64,000 nt of DNA from CCMP332 sp040218795 (GCA_040218795.1 JAVJQT010000008.1:1-64000), one strand, 5' to 3'; numbered from the stretch's first letter, positions 1-8,513 are shown. Made by a program: numbers and translations. Notes: generated by a model from the sequence alone, not told the origin.

Positions 1-298
1 CAGTATTAGACTTTACGATCCTAAAAAGACTCCTCGAGCCTTTCAATCAGGCAAGTCTTGGAGTGACGATTTTTTTTTAGCCGTCATTCCAAAGCTCGAC
101 TTTGGAATCTCAACGCAGTATTAGACTTTACGATCCTAAAAAGACTCCTCGAGCCTTTCAATCAGGCAAGTCTTGGAGTGACGATTTCTTTTTAGCCGTC
201 ATTCCAAAGCTCGACTTTGGAATCTCAACTCAGTATTAGACTTTAGGATCCTAAAAAGACTCCTCGAGCCTTTCAAGCAGACAAGTCATGGAGTGACA
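1..298. repeat. 115-bp tandem repeat, about 2.6 copies, with hairpin-forming inverted repeats
   Basis: Units begin at 1, 116 and 231, so the period is exactly 115 bp. Units 1 and 2 are almost identical; the third has several substitutions and loses similarity near 298. Each full unit contains a perfect 9-bp inverted repeat, ATTCCAAAG / CTTTGGAAT, around a CTCGA loop (about 86-108 in unit 1), and a second imperfect palindrome with GCCT / AGGC arms around TTTCAATC. The region lies downstream of the AAA+ ATPase gene at 345-1868, which is read away from it, and has no plausible reading frame. It looks like an intergenic palindromic element of the REP/MITE type that has been tandemly amplified. 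The left boundary is outside the window. Confidence 0.85.
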
Positions 299-344
299 TT
301 TCTGATTTAAAAAGATTCAATGTTTCCGTCTTTCCCTAGTGCCA

Positions 345-1868
345 TTATTCTAAATCTTCATCTAATTCACCGAACTGCTGTCCTCCGAGCATGGAGCTTA
401 ACAGATCCTTAAACTGTAGGCCTTTACCCAATTGCTTTTTACTCACCAGAGAGAATTCAGCCAATCCATGTAAGACGAACTCCATATAAAAATTCAATTC
501 TGATTTATCCGTTTTTTTTGCGTATTGCGCCACTAATTTTTTTAATTCAGGAACGGCATGAAGCGCTTTTTCATAGTCTTTGTCCGAAGTATCGGTAAGC
601 ATTTCAAGCGTATTTCCTTCCCCAAACCAGGCCACCACTTTGGCATATGGATTTGGCCTGTCGCTTTTCCTTTTTCTGAATTGTTCGGGGTCGGGAAAAA
701 TCTGAACAAATAACTTTCTTATGGTTTTGCCTATGATATTGTAGGCTACATCTCCGGCACCTTCTTGCTCTCCTTCGTATACCAATTCAACCTTGCCGGT
801 AATCGCAGGGATTACGCCAATAAAATCACCGACTCTTATCTGAGAATTTTTTTCTCCGTTGATCAGCATTCTTCTTTCAGCAGTTGCCATTAGATTTTCA
901 TAGGCAGAAATGGTCAGTCGGGCGGAAACTCCGGATTTTTCATCTATATACTCGCTTTGACGTGCTTCAAAGGCCAATTGCTCTATCATGTCCTTAGCAA
1001 GCTCGGGTATCCTTATGTTTTTACTTATTGCTTCAGGAATCCTGGCCTCCTGCCTTGTAATCTTTTTCCCGACTTCTATGTCTTCGGGATAATGTGTGAT
1101 GATCTGAGAGTCAATTCTATCCTTCAAAGGCGTTACAATACTTCCGCGATTCGTATAATCTTCGGGATTGGCTGTAAATACAAACTGGATATCGAGCGGC
1201 AGACGCAATTTAAATCCTCGAATCTGAATATCACCTTCCTGCAAGATATTGAATAAGGCCACCTGAATTCTCGCCTGTAAATCCGGCAGCTCATTGATTA
1301 CAAATATTCCTCTGTGCGATCTTGGGATTAATCCGTAATGAATAACACGCTCATCCGAATAGGGTAATTTTAATGTGGCCGCCTTTATAGGATCAACATC
1401 GCCAATCAGGTCGGCTACTGTCACATCGGGGGTGGCGAGCTTTTCCGTATATCTCTCATTTCTGTGTATCCATACGATCGGCGTATGATCTCCATGCTCC
1501 GACACCATATCTCTTCCCTGTCTTGAAATAGGATGTAAAGGGTCATCGTGAATTTCAGTCCCCTTTATTGCAGGAATATATTCATCGAGCAAAGCGATCA
1601 TCAATCTTGCCATTTTTGTTTTGGCCTGCCCCCGCAAACCCAATAAATTGATATTATGTCTTGCCAGAATTGCTCTTTGCAAATCGGGAATAACCGTATC
1701 GTCATAACCGTAAATGCCTTCGAAAACAGTCTCCTTTTTTTGAAGTTTTTTGATCAGGTTATTTCTCAGTTCGTTTTTTATGGATACACTTTCATAGCCT
1801 ATGGCCTTTAAGTCTCCGAGCGTATGTATGGCTGTCAATTCCTTTAGCGGAATATTATCAATCTGCAT
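345..1868 (-). CDS. MoxR/ChlI-type AAA+ ATPase, partner of a VWA protein
   Basis: This 507-residue protein is an AAA+ ATPase of the magnesium-chelatase ChlI/MoxR group. A Walker A motif (GLRGQAKT) lies at residues 77-84. The Walker B region at about 187-195 reads GIFVINELP, so Asn stands where Asp is usual, followed by the catalytic Glu. A sensor-type Asn follows in TANPEDYTNRG. Such ATPases usually act as chaperone-like remodellers with a partner carrying a von Willebrand A domain. That partner is encoded 12 bp upstream at 1881-2978, so the two are almost certainly co-transcribed. The start is ATG. There is no signal peptide, so it should be cytoplasmic. The target of the pair is unknown, and a true magnesium chelatase is unlikely because no tetrapyrrole genes are nearby. 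Confidence 0.88.
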   Translation of the reverse strand: MQIDNIPLKELTAIHTLGDLKAIGYESVSIKNELRNNLIKKLQKKETVFEGIYGYDDTVIPDLQRAILARHNINLLGLRGQAKTKMARLMIALLDEYIPAIKGTEIHDDPLHPISRQGRDMVSEHGDHTPIVWIHRNERYTEKLATPDVTVADLIGDVDPIKAATLKLPYSDERVIHYGLIPRSHRGIFVINELPDLQARIQVALFNILQEGDIQIRGFKLRLPLDIQFVFTANPEDYTNRGSIVTPLKDRIDSQIITHYPEDIEVGKKITRQEARIPEAISKNIRIPELAKDMIEQLAFEARQSEYIDEKSGVSARLTISAYENLMATAERRMLINGEKNSQIRVGDFIGVIPAITGKVELVYEGEQEGAGDVAYNIIGKTIRKLFVQIFPDPEQFRKRKSDRPNPYAKVVAWFGEGNTLEMLTDTSDKDYEKALHAVPELKKLVAQYAKKTDKSELNFYMEFVLHGLAEFSLVSKKQLGKGLQFKDLLSSMLGGQQFGELDEDLE

Positions 1869-1880
1869 TATAATTATGGA

Positions 1881-2978
1881 TTAAAATTTCTTTCTTCTGT
1901 TTTTTTGATAGTCCTGAAAGATCATATGACCCAAACCTTTCAGACTTGAATAATAGGCCTTGCCTCCATTAACTGTTGAAAATTCTTCGACAAATTGTTT
2001 CAAATACGGGTCTGAAGCAATCATAAATGTAGTGATCGGAATTTTCAATTTTCGGCATTGCCTTGCAAGGTTAAAGGTCTTATTTAGGATTTTTTGATCA
2101 AGCCCAAAACTGTTTTTATAATACCTCAGACCTTCTTTTATACAAGTTGGTTTACCATCGGTAATCATAAATATTTGTTTATTGCTGGTCTTTCGTCGTC
2201 GTAAAATATCCATGGCCAATTCCAAACCCGCCACCGTATTGGTATGATAGGGCCCCACCTGCAAATAGGGTAAATCCTTAACCTGGATTTGCCAGGCATC
2301 ATTGCCAAAAACGATGATGTCCAGCGTATCCTTGGGGTATTTTTGTTTCATCAATTCCGCCAGGGCCATGGCTACTTTTTTTGCAGGCGTAATCCTGTCT
2401 TCGCCGTAGAGCACCATGGAATGGGAAATATCTATCATCAGGACCGTTGAGGTGATGGTTTTGTATTCTTTTTCGGCCACCTGAAGATCATTTTCCGTGA
2501 TCATAAAATCCCCAATACCGTGATTGATCTGTGCATTTCTTATGGAATCGGTCATCGAGATCTGATCCATTGAATCGCCAAATTTATAATCTCTCAGATC
2601 CGGTGTGATCTCACCCGTTGGTCCCGTATCATTCGTGCGGTGATCGCCTTTTCCCGACTTTTTAAGTTTTCCAAAGATTTCTTCAAGGGCAGAACGCCGA
2701 ATTTCCAATTCTGATTTCGCAGTTATTCTCAAACCACCAGCCTCTTCATTGTCTTCTATATAACCTTTCTTTCTGAGATCTTCGATGAAATCTCCGATGC
2801 CATAATGATCATCTGTCAGATTGTATTGTTTATCGAGCTGAGTCAGCCAGTTCAGGGCTTCGCTGACATCGCCGCCGGTCATGACCACCAATTGCTGAAA
2901 GATATTATTCAGACTTTCAAAGCTCGCATTTGCCGCTTTTTGCGGAGGAATAAATTTAGAAAACTGAAATCCTTTCAA
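1881..2978 (-). CDS. VWA-domain protein (partner of AAA+ ATPase)
   Basis: This 365-residue protein carries a von Willebrand A domain in its C-terminal half. The metal-ion-dependent adhesion site motif DISHS is at residues 183-187, with a later Thr-Asp in FMITDGKPT. The N-terminal 170 residues are charged and not recognised. It is the expected partner of the AAA+ ATPase encoded 12 bp downstream. The only reasonable start is TTG at 2978, six bases after the stop of the isochorismatase-like gene; the next ATG would remove 32 residues. No signal peptide is present, so it should be cytoplasmic. The ATPase-VWA pairing is well known, but the function of this subfamily is not. Confidence 0.85.
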   Translation of the reverse strand: MKGFQFSKFIPPQKAANASFESLNNIFQQLVVMTGGDVSEALNWLTQLDKQYNLTDDHYGIGDFIEDLRKKGYIEDNEEAGGLRITAKSELEIRRSALEEIFGKLKKSGKGDHRTNDTGPTGEITPDLRDYKFGDSMDQISMTDSIRNAQINHGIGDFMITENDLQVAEKEYKTITSTVLMIDISHSMVLYGEDRITPAKKVAMALAELMKQKYPKDTLDIIVFGNDAWQIQVKDLPYLQVGPYHTNTVAGLELAMDILRRRKTSNKQIFMITDGKPTCIKEGLRYYKNSFGLDQKILNKTFNLARQCRKLKIPITTFMIASDPYLKQFVEEFSTVNGGKAYYSSLKGLGHMIFQDYQKNRRKKF

Positions 2979-2984
2979 ATTATT

Positions 2985-3527
2985 CTATTTAACCAATCTT
3001 GAAATTTCTTTAAAGGTATCGCTGCCAGCTTCTTTACAAAGTTCAAACAGAATTGATTCGGAACTGCTAATTCTGGCCCCTTCCTGTCTCATCCTATGTA
3101 TAGCAATTTCCTTGTCCGATTGTTTTCTCGAGGAGACACAATCTTCAATTATAACAACATTCAATCCCCGGTTTTGCATATCGAGAAAAGTTTGCAGAAC
3201 ACAGACATGCGCTTCAATTCCGAATAAAATAATCTCTTTCTTTTTAGAATGGATGAGCTCGTCCAAAAATGATTCGCTTCCACAACATGAAAAGCTCATT
3301 TTTTCATGGCGCTTTAAATCAGTGATGTAAGGATTCAGTTCAGGAATTGTGCTTCCCAGTCCTTTCACATATTGTTCTGTCACCATAATCGGAACATTTA
3401 AAGCCTTCAGGCCCTGAATTAAAATGCCCGTCCTTTTTGCCATTTCCTCATGTTTAAAAATGTGTGGAAATAAGCGTTCCTGAACATCTATTAAAACTGC
3501 CAAAGTATTCTCGCGATGAAATCTCAT
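2985..3527 (-). CDS. isochorismatase-family cysteine hydrolase
   Basis: This 180-residue protein fits the isochorismatase/nicotinamidase superfamily. The expected catalytic triad is visible as Asp14 (VLIDVQERLF), Lys76 (HEKMSFS) and Cys109 (EAHVCV), and the usual cis-peptide region precedes the Cys. The length is typical of the small YcaC-like members, which hydrolyse amides or related bonds through a Cys nucleophile. The substrate cannot be named from sequence. It is the first gene of a three-gene minus-strand operon, six bases before the VWA gene. The ATG start at 3527 lies 44 bp from the divergent csaA start. Confidence 0.85.
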   Translation of the reverse strand: MRFHRENTLAVLIDVQERLFPHIFKHEEMAKRTGILIQGLKALNVPIMVTEQYVKGLGSTIPELNPYITDLKRHEKMSFSCCGSESFLDELIHSKKKEIILFGIEAHVCVLQTFLDMQNRGLNVVIIEDCVSSRKQSDKEIAIHRMRQEGARISSSESILFELCKEAGSDTFKEISRLVK

Positions 3528-3571
3528 TTCTATTAAATTTAAGTTCAGAAATATAACAATAAATAAAGCGC

Positions 3572-3907
3572 ATGAATTACATAGAATGGAAGGATTTTGA
3601 AAAAGTCGATATAAGGGTCGGGACGATTACCAAAGCGGAGCCATTTGAAAAAGCGCGCATGCCTGCCTACAAACTATGGGTTGATTTGGGTGAGCTTGGC
3701 ATTAAAAAATCAAGCGCACAGATAACTGAAAATTATACCTTAGATGAGCTTCAAGGTAAACAGGTCATCTGTGTTTGCAATTTTAGGCCAAAACAAATAG
3801 CGGATTTTATGTCGGAGGTACTGGTGACGGGTTTTGAGGATGAAGAAGGAATGATTCTTTTAGCCACGATTGATAGGAGGGTGCAGAATGGGAAAAAATT
3901 GATGTGA
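3572..3907 (+). CDS. csaA: CsaA-type tRNA-binding protein
   Basis: This 111-residue protein is a stand-alone OB-fold tRNA-binding domain of the CsaA family, related to the C-terminal domain of methionyl-tRNA synthetase and to the EMAPII/Trbp111 domain. It shows the typical opening (DFEKVDIRVGTI), the central SSAQIT segment and the CVCNFRPKQIADFMSEVLV stretch. Its length matches the family, about 110 residues. In other bacteria CsaA is reported as a chaperone-like or tRNA-binding protein, probably dimeric and cytoplasmic. The start ATG is at 3572. It is transcribed away from the isochorismatase operon, and the two share a 44-bp intergenic region. Confidence 0.9.
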   Translation: MNYIEWKDFEKVDIRVGTITKAEPFEKARMPAYKLWVDLGELGIKKSSAQITENYTLDELQGKQVICVCNFRPKQIADFMSEVLVTGFEDEEGMILLATIDRRVQNGKKLM

Positions 3908-4115
3908 GAGTGAAAATGAAACTTCTTTTACATTTACAATCACACCTACATATCATATTCAAAAGCATTTGTCTGGGAGGGGTTTCTGATTCTTGGTTCA
4001 ACTTAAACCATTAACTATTTCAATTTTTATTTCCTTCTCATTGACATATAACTTTCAAATCAGACAAACATTTTATTATATATGAATTTATTATATTAGT
4101 AATCCCCTTAACAGT

Positions 4116-4598
4116 ATGGCTATGAGAAACCTACGATTAACGCTCCTTGGCTTGAGTCTGTTCTTGTCCGGCTACATTAGTGCGCAGGAATCTGTATCAA
4201 GTTCCGGTAATACCATCTCAGGGTCAAATGGCAGTATAAGTTATTCCCTAGGTCAAACAATATATATTTCATACTCTGGCACCAGTGGTGAAATAAACGA
4301 AGGAGTTCAACAACCATTCGAATTTTATCTCCTTTCGATTCGTCCCTCTCTACCTGAAAACTCAATAGATGTATTTCCAAATCCGGCAGGTAATTATATT
4401 AGTATCAGAATCTCGAATATATCTTTCAAAAACTTGAGATATGAAATGCGGGATGCAAAATCCAATTTCATTTCTGTTGGTAAAATTACCTCTAACACCA
4501 ATAAAATAAACACCTCAAATATTTCAAGTGGGATCTATTTTCTTGAGGTATTTGAATCTGAAGAACCTATTAAAACCTTAAAAATTGTTAAACCATGA
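4116..4598 (+). CDS. small secreted protein with T9SS type A sorting domain
   Basis: This 160-residue protein starts with a signal peptide (residues 1-23, cleavage after SAQ). A short beta-rich domain follows, carrying the pattern SYSLGQTIY...EGVQQPFE that is common in Bacteroidota proteins of this type. It ends in a type A C-terminal sorting domain from about residue 87, with VFPNPAGNYISI and the final GIYFLEV...KTLKIVKP. The protein should be exported by Sec and then moved to the surface by the type IX system, whose PorU and PorV are encoded at 47-53 kb. Its stop overlaps the start of the collar-domain gene by ATGA (4595-4598), which implies translational coupling. Its function is unknown. 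Confidence 0.83.
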   Translation: MAMRNLRLTLLGLSLFLSGYISAQESVSSSGNTISGSNGSISYSLGQTIYISYSGTSGEINEGVQQPFEFYLLSIRPSLPENSIDVFPNPAGNYISIRISNISFKNLRYEMRDAKSNFISVGKITSNTNKINTSNISSGIYFLEVFESEEPIKTLKIVKP

Positions 4599-5842
4599 AA
4601 AACCTAGTTTTACTTCTCTGTTTTCTGGTAACTTTTTCCACAGTGTATGCACAAGCACCTGATAATTTTAGTTATCAGGCTGTAATTCGTGATTCCAATA
4701 ATGATTTGGTTGCCAACTCAGCCGTTACACTTCGTATGAGCATTCTCCAAGGTTCATCGACTGGTACTGCTGAATATGTCGAAACGCATAGTGTCTCTAC
4801 CAATGATAATGGACTTATTTCAATTGCTATAGGTGGAGGAACCGTTGTTAGTGGAAATATCTCAACAATCGATTGGACACAGGGCCCCTATTTCATACAA
4901 ACAGAAGTAGACCCGACCGGCGGAAGCACCTATACAATTAGTGGCACATCTCAATTCTTAAGTGTTCCTTATGCCATCCGAGCAAGTTCAGCCAATGAAA
5001 GCGATCCTCTATTTAGTTCTTCCATTGCCGCAGGCATTAGTGCCTCTGACACCACAAACTGGGGTTCAGAAAATGACCCAATATTCTCTTCTTCCGTGGC
5101 ATCAGGAATTTCTTCTTCAGATACAGCATCATGGAATTCCAAACTGGATAGTGAAGTTGATGGATCCATAACGAATGAATTGCAGACACTTTCGAAGACC
5201 GGAAGTACAGTGACATTAAGCAATGGTGGAGGTAGTTTTAATGATGATGTAAATGTATATACAGGTGGGAATGGCATTAATGTCTCGGGTAGTAATGAAA
5301 TATCCATTAATCTTTCAGAAATATTTCCAACCGGTATGATTATGCCATTTGCCGGAGACACATCACAAATTCCAAATGGTTGGCTGGTTTGCCATGGTCA
5401 GGCAATAGATCGTAGCACTTATCCTGATTTATTTAACACGCTTGGAGTTATCTGGGGCGGAGGAAATGGAACTACAACTTTCAATGTGCCTGATTTAAGA
5501 GGACGGTTTTTAAGAGGAAAAGATTTTGGCTCTGGAAATGATCCGGACGCATCTACCAGGACAAGCTTATTTCCATTAGGATCTACGGGGGATAATGTAG
5601 GGAGTTATCAAAATGATGAATTTCTAAATCATAACCATGGTGGTGGAAATCATACACATACTATAAGGGGTGTCTCAGGAAGTTCAAATGGCGGTGTTGG
5701 TTCAATCCATACAAATACGAACAACACCAATCCATTTTCAACAGTTGATGGTTTTTCTTTTAGTGGAAACATTCTCAATACGAATGGTGGTTCTGAAACC
5801 CGTCCTATTAATGCTTATGTGAATTATATTATCAAAGATTAA
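4595..5842 (+). CDS. secreted phage-tail-collar domain protein
   Basis: This 415-residue protein has a signal peptide (1-20, ending VYAQ) and a beta-rich N-terminal domain (about 21-130) typical of Bacteroidota surface proteins. A tandem 25-residue repeat follows at about 134-158 and 159-182 (both contain DP.FSSS.A.GIS.SDT). The C-terminal half is a tail-collar domain of the kind found in microcystin-dependent MdpB-like proteins. It begins near residue 247 with FPTGMIMPFAGDTSQIPNGW, has NVPDLRGRFLRG near 300, a His-rich NHNHGGGNHTHT segment and a final RPINAYVNYIIK. No T9SS sorting domain is visible. It is translationally coupled to the preceding T9SS mini-protein. No other phage genes are nearby, so it is a surface or fibre-like protein rather than part of a prophage. 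Confidence 0.85.
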   Translation: MKNLVLLLCFLVTFSTVYAQAPDNFSYQAVIRDSNNDLVANSAVTLRMSILQGSSTGTAEYVETHSVSTNDNGLISIAIGGGTVVSGNISTIDWTQGPYFIQTEVDPTGGSTYTISGTSQFLSVPYAIRASSANESDPLFSSSIAAGISASDTTNWGSENDPIFSSSVASGISSSDTASWNSKLDSEVDGSITNELQTLSKTGSTVTLSNGGGSFNDDVNVYTGGNGINVSGSNEISINLSEIFPTGMIMPFAGDTSQIPNGWLVCHGQAIDRSTYPDLFNTLGVIWGGGNGTTTFNVPDLRGRFLRGKDFGSGNDPDASTRTSLFPLGSTGDNVGSYQNDEFLNHNHGGGNHTHTIRGVSGSSNGGVGSIHTNTNNTNPFSTVDGFSFSGNILNTNGGSETRPINAYVNYIIKD

Positions 5843-6186
5843 ATTTTCATAAAAACTGAAATATAACAAAAGGCTATTCTTAGGGTCAATTGAAATACTT
5901 AATTGATATTAATTTCCTCAGTTTCTATAAAATCAGTTTCAAACAGACAGCCGAATTTATGTAAGAGGATTTGGTTAGGTTGTTTAGGACGGGATTGTGG
6001 CTTTGGCAACATCAATTTCAAAGGTGGAAAATGGAAAATCATTGTTTTGAAATTTTAAAACCATGAAATGAATTATTTTTAAGTTATCAGAGTTCATTAA
6101 ATTCAATAAGCGATTCATTAAAGCATTCTTTTTTCAAAAAATAATTTTAGTAGAATTTTTACATAAATTTGAACTAATCTAATATT
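5843..6186 (+). other. 344-bp intergenic region between the collar-protein gene and the Crp/Fnr gene
   Basis: No coding frame is supported here. The right end holds a -7 element for the Crp/Fnr gene. A TTAAT / ATTAA inverted repeat lies near 5900, and GAAACTGA-like segments occur nearby. I see no clear terminator hairpin after the collar gene and no RNA gene. Confidence 0.5.
6164..6171 (+). promoter_or_regulatory. Bacteroidota -7 element for the Crp/Fnr gene
   Basis: TAAATTTG matches the Bacteroidota sigma-factor -7 consensus TAnnTTTG exactly and lies 15 bp before the ATG at 6187. That would give a very short leader. No convincing -33 TTTG was fixed. Confidence 0.5.
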
Positions 6187-6864
6187 ATGCAGGATCAGTC
6201 TTCACTTTGGTTTCTAGAGAATGTCAACCTCTTCAACGTTTTTTGTCCTAAAAAATCGGGTGAGTCTGAAGCGTATAAACCAAAATCCTATAAAAAAAAC
6301 GAGTTTATCTATTTCCCTAATGATGCTTCGGATACCATTTATTTTATTCATCAGGGAAAAGTAAAAATCGGCTCTTATTCTGAAGACGGAAAAGAGATCC
6401 TAAAAGCTGTGCTCACACCGGGAGAACTCTTCGGCGAAATGGCGCTAATCGGTGAGGAAAAACGCAATGACTTTGCGCAAGCCATAGAAAATGATACTCA
6501 ACTTTGTCCCTTATCGCTATCCGAAATGGAATCCATTCTACTCGACAGCAAGGAGCTGAGCATAAAACTGACAAAAATCATCGGTTTGCGACTAAGAAAA
6601 ATCGAAAGACGTCTGGAATCGTTGGTATTTAAAGACGCAAGAACCAGAATTGTCGATTTTATAAAGGAAATGGGTGAAGAAAGAGGACAAAAAGTAGGTT
6701 TTGAAACATTAATCCGCAATCCGCTCACGCATCAGGACATGGCCAATCTTACAGGAACTTCACGTCAGACGGTGACTACCGTACTGAACGAGTTAAAAGA
6801 AAAGAATGTCATCAATTTTGACAGAAGAAGAATTCTTGTTAGAGACATGGCGCTTTTAAAATAA
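6187..6864 (+). CDS. Crp/Fnr-family transcriptional regulator
   Basis: This 225-residue regulator has the standard two-domain plan. A cyclic-nucleotide-binding-like beta-roll (about 35-145) contains GELFGEMALIGEEKR, and a C-terminal winged helix (about 170-222) carries the recognition-helix region GTSRQTVTTVLNELKEK. The N-terminus has one Cys (FCPKKSG) but not the four-Cys set of an FeS-type FNR. The effector could be a nucleotide, a redox cue or NO-bound haem; sequence alone does not decide. The helix that reads DNA (TSRQTVT) is compatible with FNR- or Crp-like half-sites, and a TGAT-N4-ATCA palindrome is found at 27044-27059. The gene converges on ndk with 52 bp between the stops. Confidence 0.88.
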   Translation: MQDQSSLWFLENVNLFNVFCPKKSGESEAYKPKSYKKNEFIYFPNDASDTIYFIHQGKVKIGSYSEDGKEILKAVLTPGELFGEMALIGEEKRNDFAQAIENDTQLCPLSLSEMESILLDSKELSIKLTKIIGLRLRKIERRLESLVFKDARTRIVDFIKEMGEERGQKVGFETLIRNPLTHQDMANLTGTSRQTVTTVLNELKEKNVINFDRRRILVRDMALLK

Positions 6865-6872
6865 AGAATAAC

Positions 6873-6916
6873 GAATACGAAATACGACCGTACTCCGTAT
6901 TCTTAATTCCGTATTC
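6873..6916. terminator. possible bidirectional terminator between the Crp/Fnr gene and ndk
   Basis: GAATACG (6873-6879) pairs with CGTATTC (6896-6902), and a second CGTATTC copy lies at 6910-6916. The pairing falls exactly in the gap between the two convergent stop codons. The U-tract is weak, so this is only a candidate. Confidence 0.35.
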
Positions 6917-7336
6917 CTAAAACATTTCCATTTTAGAGAAAAAGAAACTCGCTTCTAATTTTGCGTTTTCATCAGAATCAGATCCGTGGATCGCATTGGC
7001 TTCTATAGATGTTGCAAATAATTTTCTGATCGTACCCTCAGCTGCTTCAGCCGGGTTTGTGGCGCCAATGATTTTTCTGAAATCAGCAACCGCATTGTCT
7101 TTTTCTACGACAAAAGCGTAAATCGGACCTCCAGACATGTATGCACATAAATCTTTATAGAAAGGTCTCTCCTTATGCACTTCGTAAAAAGCACCTGCTC
7201 TTTCTGCACTCAATTTTGTTTTTTTCAAAGCAACGATTCTAAAGCCCGCTTCTTCGATTATTTTAAATATTGCTCCTGCATTACCGGCTTCCACTGCATC
7301 CGGCTTAATCATTGAAAATGTGATATTCTCAGCCAT
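6917..7336 (-). CDS. ndk: nucleoside diphosphate kinase
   Basis: This 139-residue enzyme is nucleoside diphosphate kinase, which moves the terminal phosphate from ATP to other (d)NDPs through a phosphohistidine. The active-site His is His117 in NAIHGSDS. The N-terminal TFSMIKPDAV with the nucleotide-binding Lys, and the ERPFY segment, are in place. Length is that of the usual hexameric or tetrameric family. The start is ATG, and an exact -7 element lies 27 bp upstream on the same strand (7363-7370). The gene stands alone and converges on the Crp/Fnr gene. Confidence 0.97.
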   Translation of the reverse strand: MAENITFSMIKPDAVEAGNAGAIFKIIEEAGFRIVALKKTKLSAERAGAFYEVHKERPFYKDLCAYMSGGPIYAFVVEKDNAVADFRKIIGATNPAEAAEGTIRKLFATSIEANAIHGSDSDENAKLEASFFFSKMEMF

Positions 7337-7362
7337 TTTTATTGTTGTTTTGAATTTGAGCG

Positions 7363-7370
7363 CAAAACTA
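7363..7370 (-). promoter_or_regulatory. -7 element for ndk
   Basis: On the minus strand this reads TAGTTTTG, an exact TAnnTTTG match, 27 bp before the ndk ATG. The initiation point would lie about 7 bp further on. Confidence 0.55.
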
Positions 7371-7408
7371 AACTTTTATTCTATTTATTACACTCTGAAC
7401 CAATAAGA

Positions 7409-7439
7409 TTGGTAATACGTTAAAAAAATTCCAAATTTG
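7409..7439 (+). promoter_or_regulatory. promoter candidate for nrnA
   Basis: A TTGG at 7409-7412 and a near-consensus -7 CAAATTTG at 7432-7439 (one mismatch) have the 19-20 bp spacing typical of Bacteroidota promoters. The ATG at 7476 follows 36 bp later. Confidence 0.45.
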
Positions 7440-7475
7440 CAGCCTTGAAAAAAGAATCCACCAGGATTCTGAATT

Positions 7476-8513
7476 ATGAGATCTTTAGAAGAGTTAAAAC
7501 ATCAACTTCAAAATCCTAAGTCCATTGTAATTCTTCCGCACACAAAACCCGATGCCGATGCCCTGGGTTCGAGCCTTGCGCTCATGTCGCTGATGAAGAA
7601 AATGGGTCATAAGGTAAATATTATTTCCCCTACCGATTATCCTGCTTTTTTAAACTGGATTCACGGTCAGGATGAGGTTATTCAATATACAGAAGCCAAA
7701 GCTGCTGAAATCAAAACCCTGATCTCCGAATCGGATATCATTTTTGCACTGGATTTTTGTGCCTTGAAAAGAGTAGACAAACTCGAAGCAATGGTTAGAG
7801 AAAGCAAGGCGGAAAAGGTTTTGATTGATCACCATATCGGAAAAGAAGATTTTGCCGATTATGAACTCTGGTCTTCCAAGGCTTCTTCCACTGCGGAATT
7901 GATTTATGATTTTATCCATCTTATGGATTTGTCTGATAAAATGGGCAAACACGAAGCAGAAGCAATCTACGCAGGGATCATGACCGACACCGGCTCATTT
8001 CGATTTCCGGCAACTTCCAGAAAGGTGCATTTGATCATTGCAGACCTTATGGAATACGACATCGATCATGCCAAGATCCACCGATTGGTTTACGATAATA
8101 ACCGATTGAAAAAACTTCAGTTATTGGGTTATGCCCTGAGTCAAAAACTTAAATTTTTACCCGAATACAATGCGGCCTACATCAGTTTGTCTGAAAAGGA
8201 TCTGGAAGAATTTAATTACAGAACCGGGGACAGCGAAGGTCTGGTAAATTATGCCTTGTCTTTGAAAGGCGTTGTTTTTGCGGCATTAATTACAGAAAAA
8301 GACGATGGTGTAAAATGCAGTTTCAGATCTGTAGGAGAATTCAATGTCAATGAATACGCAAGCAAACATTTTAATGGCGGCGGTCACAAAAACGCAGCAG
8401 GTGGAAGGATTGAGGGCAGCCTGGAAAGTGCGTTAAGCAAATTTGAAAATAGCCTCAAGGAATACAAAGAAGAATTAGTTAAACAATCAGAATTAGAAAA
8501 TACATTATGTTAA
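7476..8513 (+). CDS. nrnA: DHH-family oligoribonuclease/pAp phosphatase NrnA
   Basis: This 345-residue protein is a DHH/DHHA1 phosphoesterase of the NrnA type. Metal ligands are visible as His22, Asp26 and Asp28 (PHTKPDADA), Asp93 (ALDF) and the DHH motif at 118-120. The C-terminal DHHA1 domain carries the substrate-binding FNGGGHKNAAGG motif. NrnA degrades the 2-5 nt RNAs left by other RNases and dephosphorylates pAp, in the cytoplasm. Length is typical. Its last 7 bp overlap the start of the FKBP lipoprotein gene, so the two should be co-translated. Confidence 0.9.
   Translation: MRSLEELKHQLQNPKSIVILPHTKPDADALGSSLALMSLMKKMGHKVNIISPTDYPAFLNWIHGQDEVIQYTEAKAAEIKTLISESDIIFALDFCALKRVDKLEAMVRESKAEKVLIDHHIGKEDFADYELWSSKASSTAELIYDFIHLMDLSDKMGKHEAEAIYAGIMTDTGSFRFPATSRKVHLIIADLMEYDIDHAKIHRLVYDNNRLKKLQLLGYALSQKLKFLPEYNAAYISLSEKDLEEFNYRTGDSEGLVNYALSLKGVVFAALITEKDDGVKCSFRSVGEFNVNEYASKHFNGGGHKNAAGGRIEGSLESALSKFENSLKEYKEELVKQSELENTLC

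Noticed and set aside
1..298. CRISPR-like array
   Set aside because: The 115-bp units follow each other directly with no unique spacers, and no cas genes are present.
957..1256. Plus-strand reading frame inside the AAA+ ATPase gene
   Set aside because: It is a shadow of the minus-strand gene with clear Walker motifs and has no domain of its own.
345..2978. Magnesium chelatase subunits ChlI/ChlD
   Set aside because: The domain types fit, but no chlorophyll or tetrapyrrole genes are present and the ATPase belongs to a wider ATPase-VWA group.
4595..5842. Prophage remnant because of the tail-collar domain
   Set aside because: The protein has a signal peptide and Bacteroidota-type N-terminal domain, and no other phage genes flank it.
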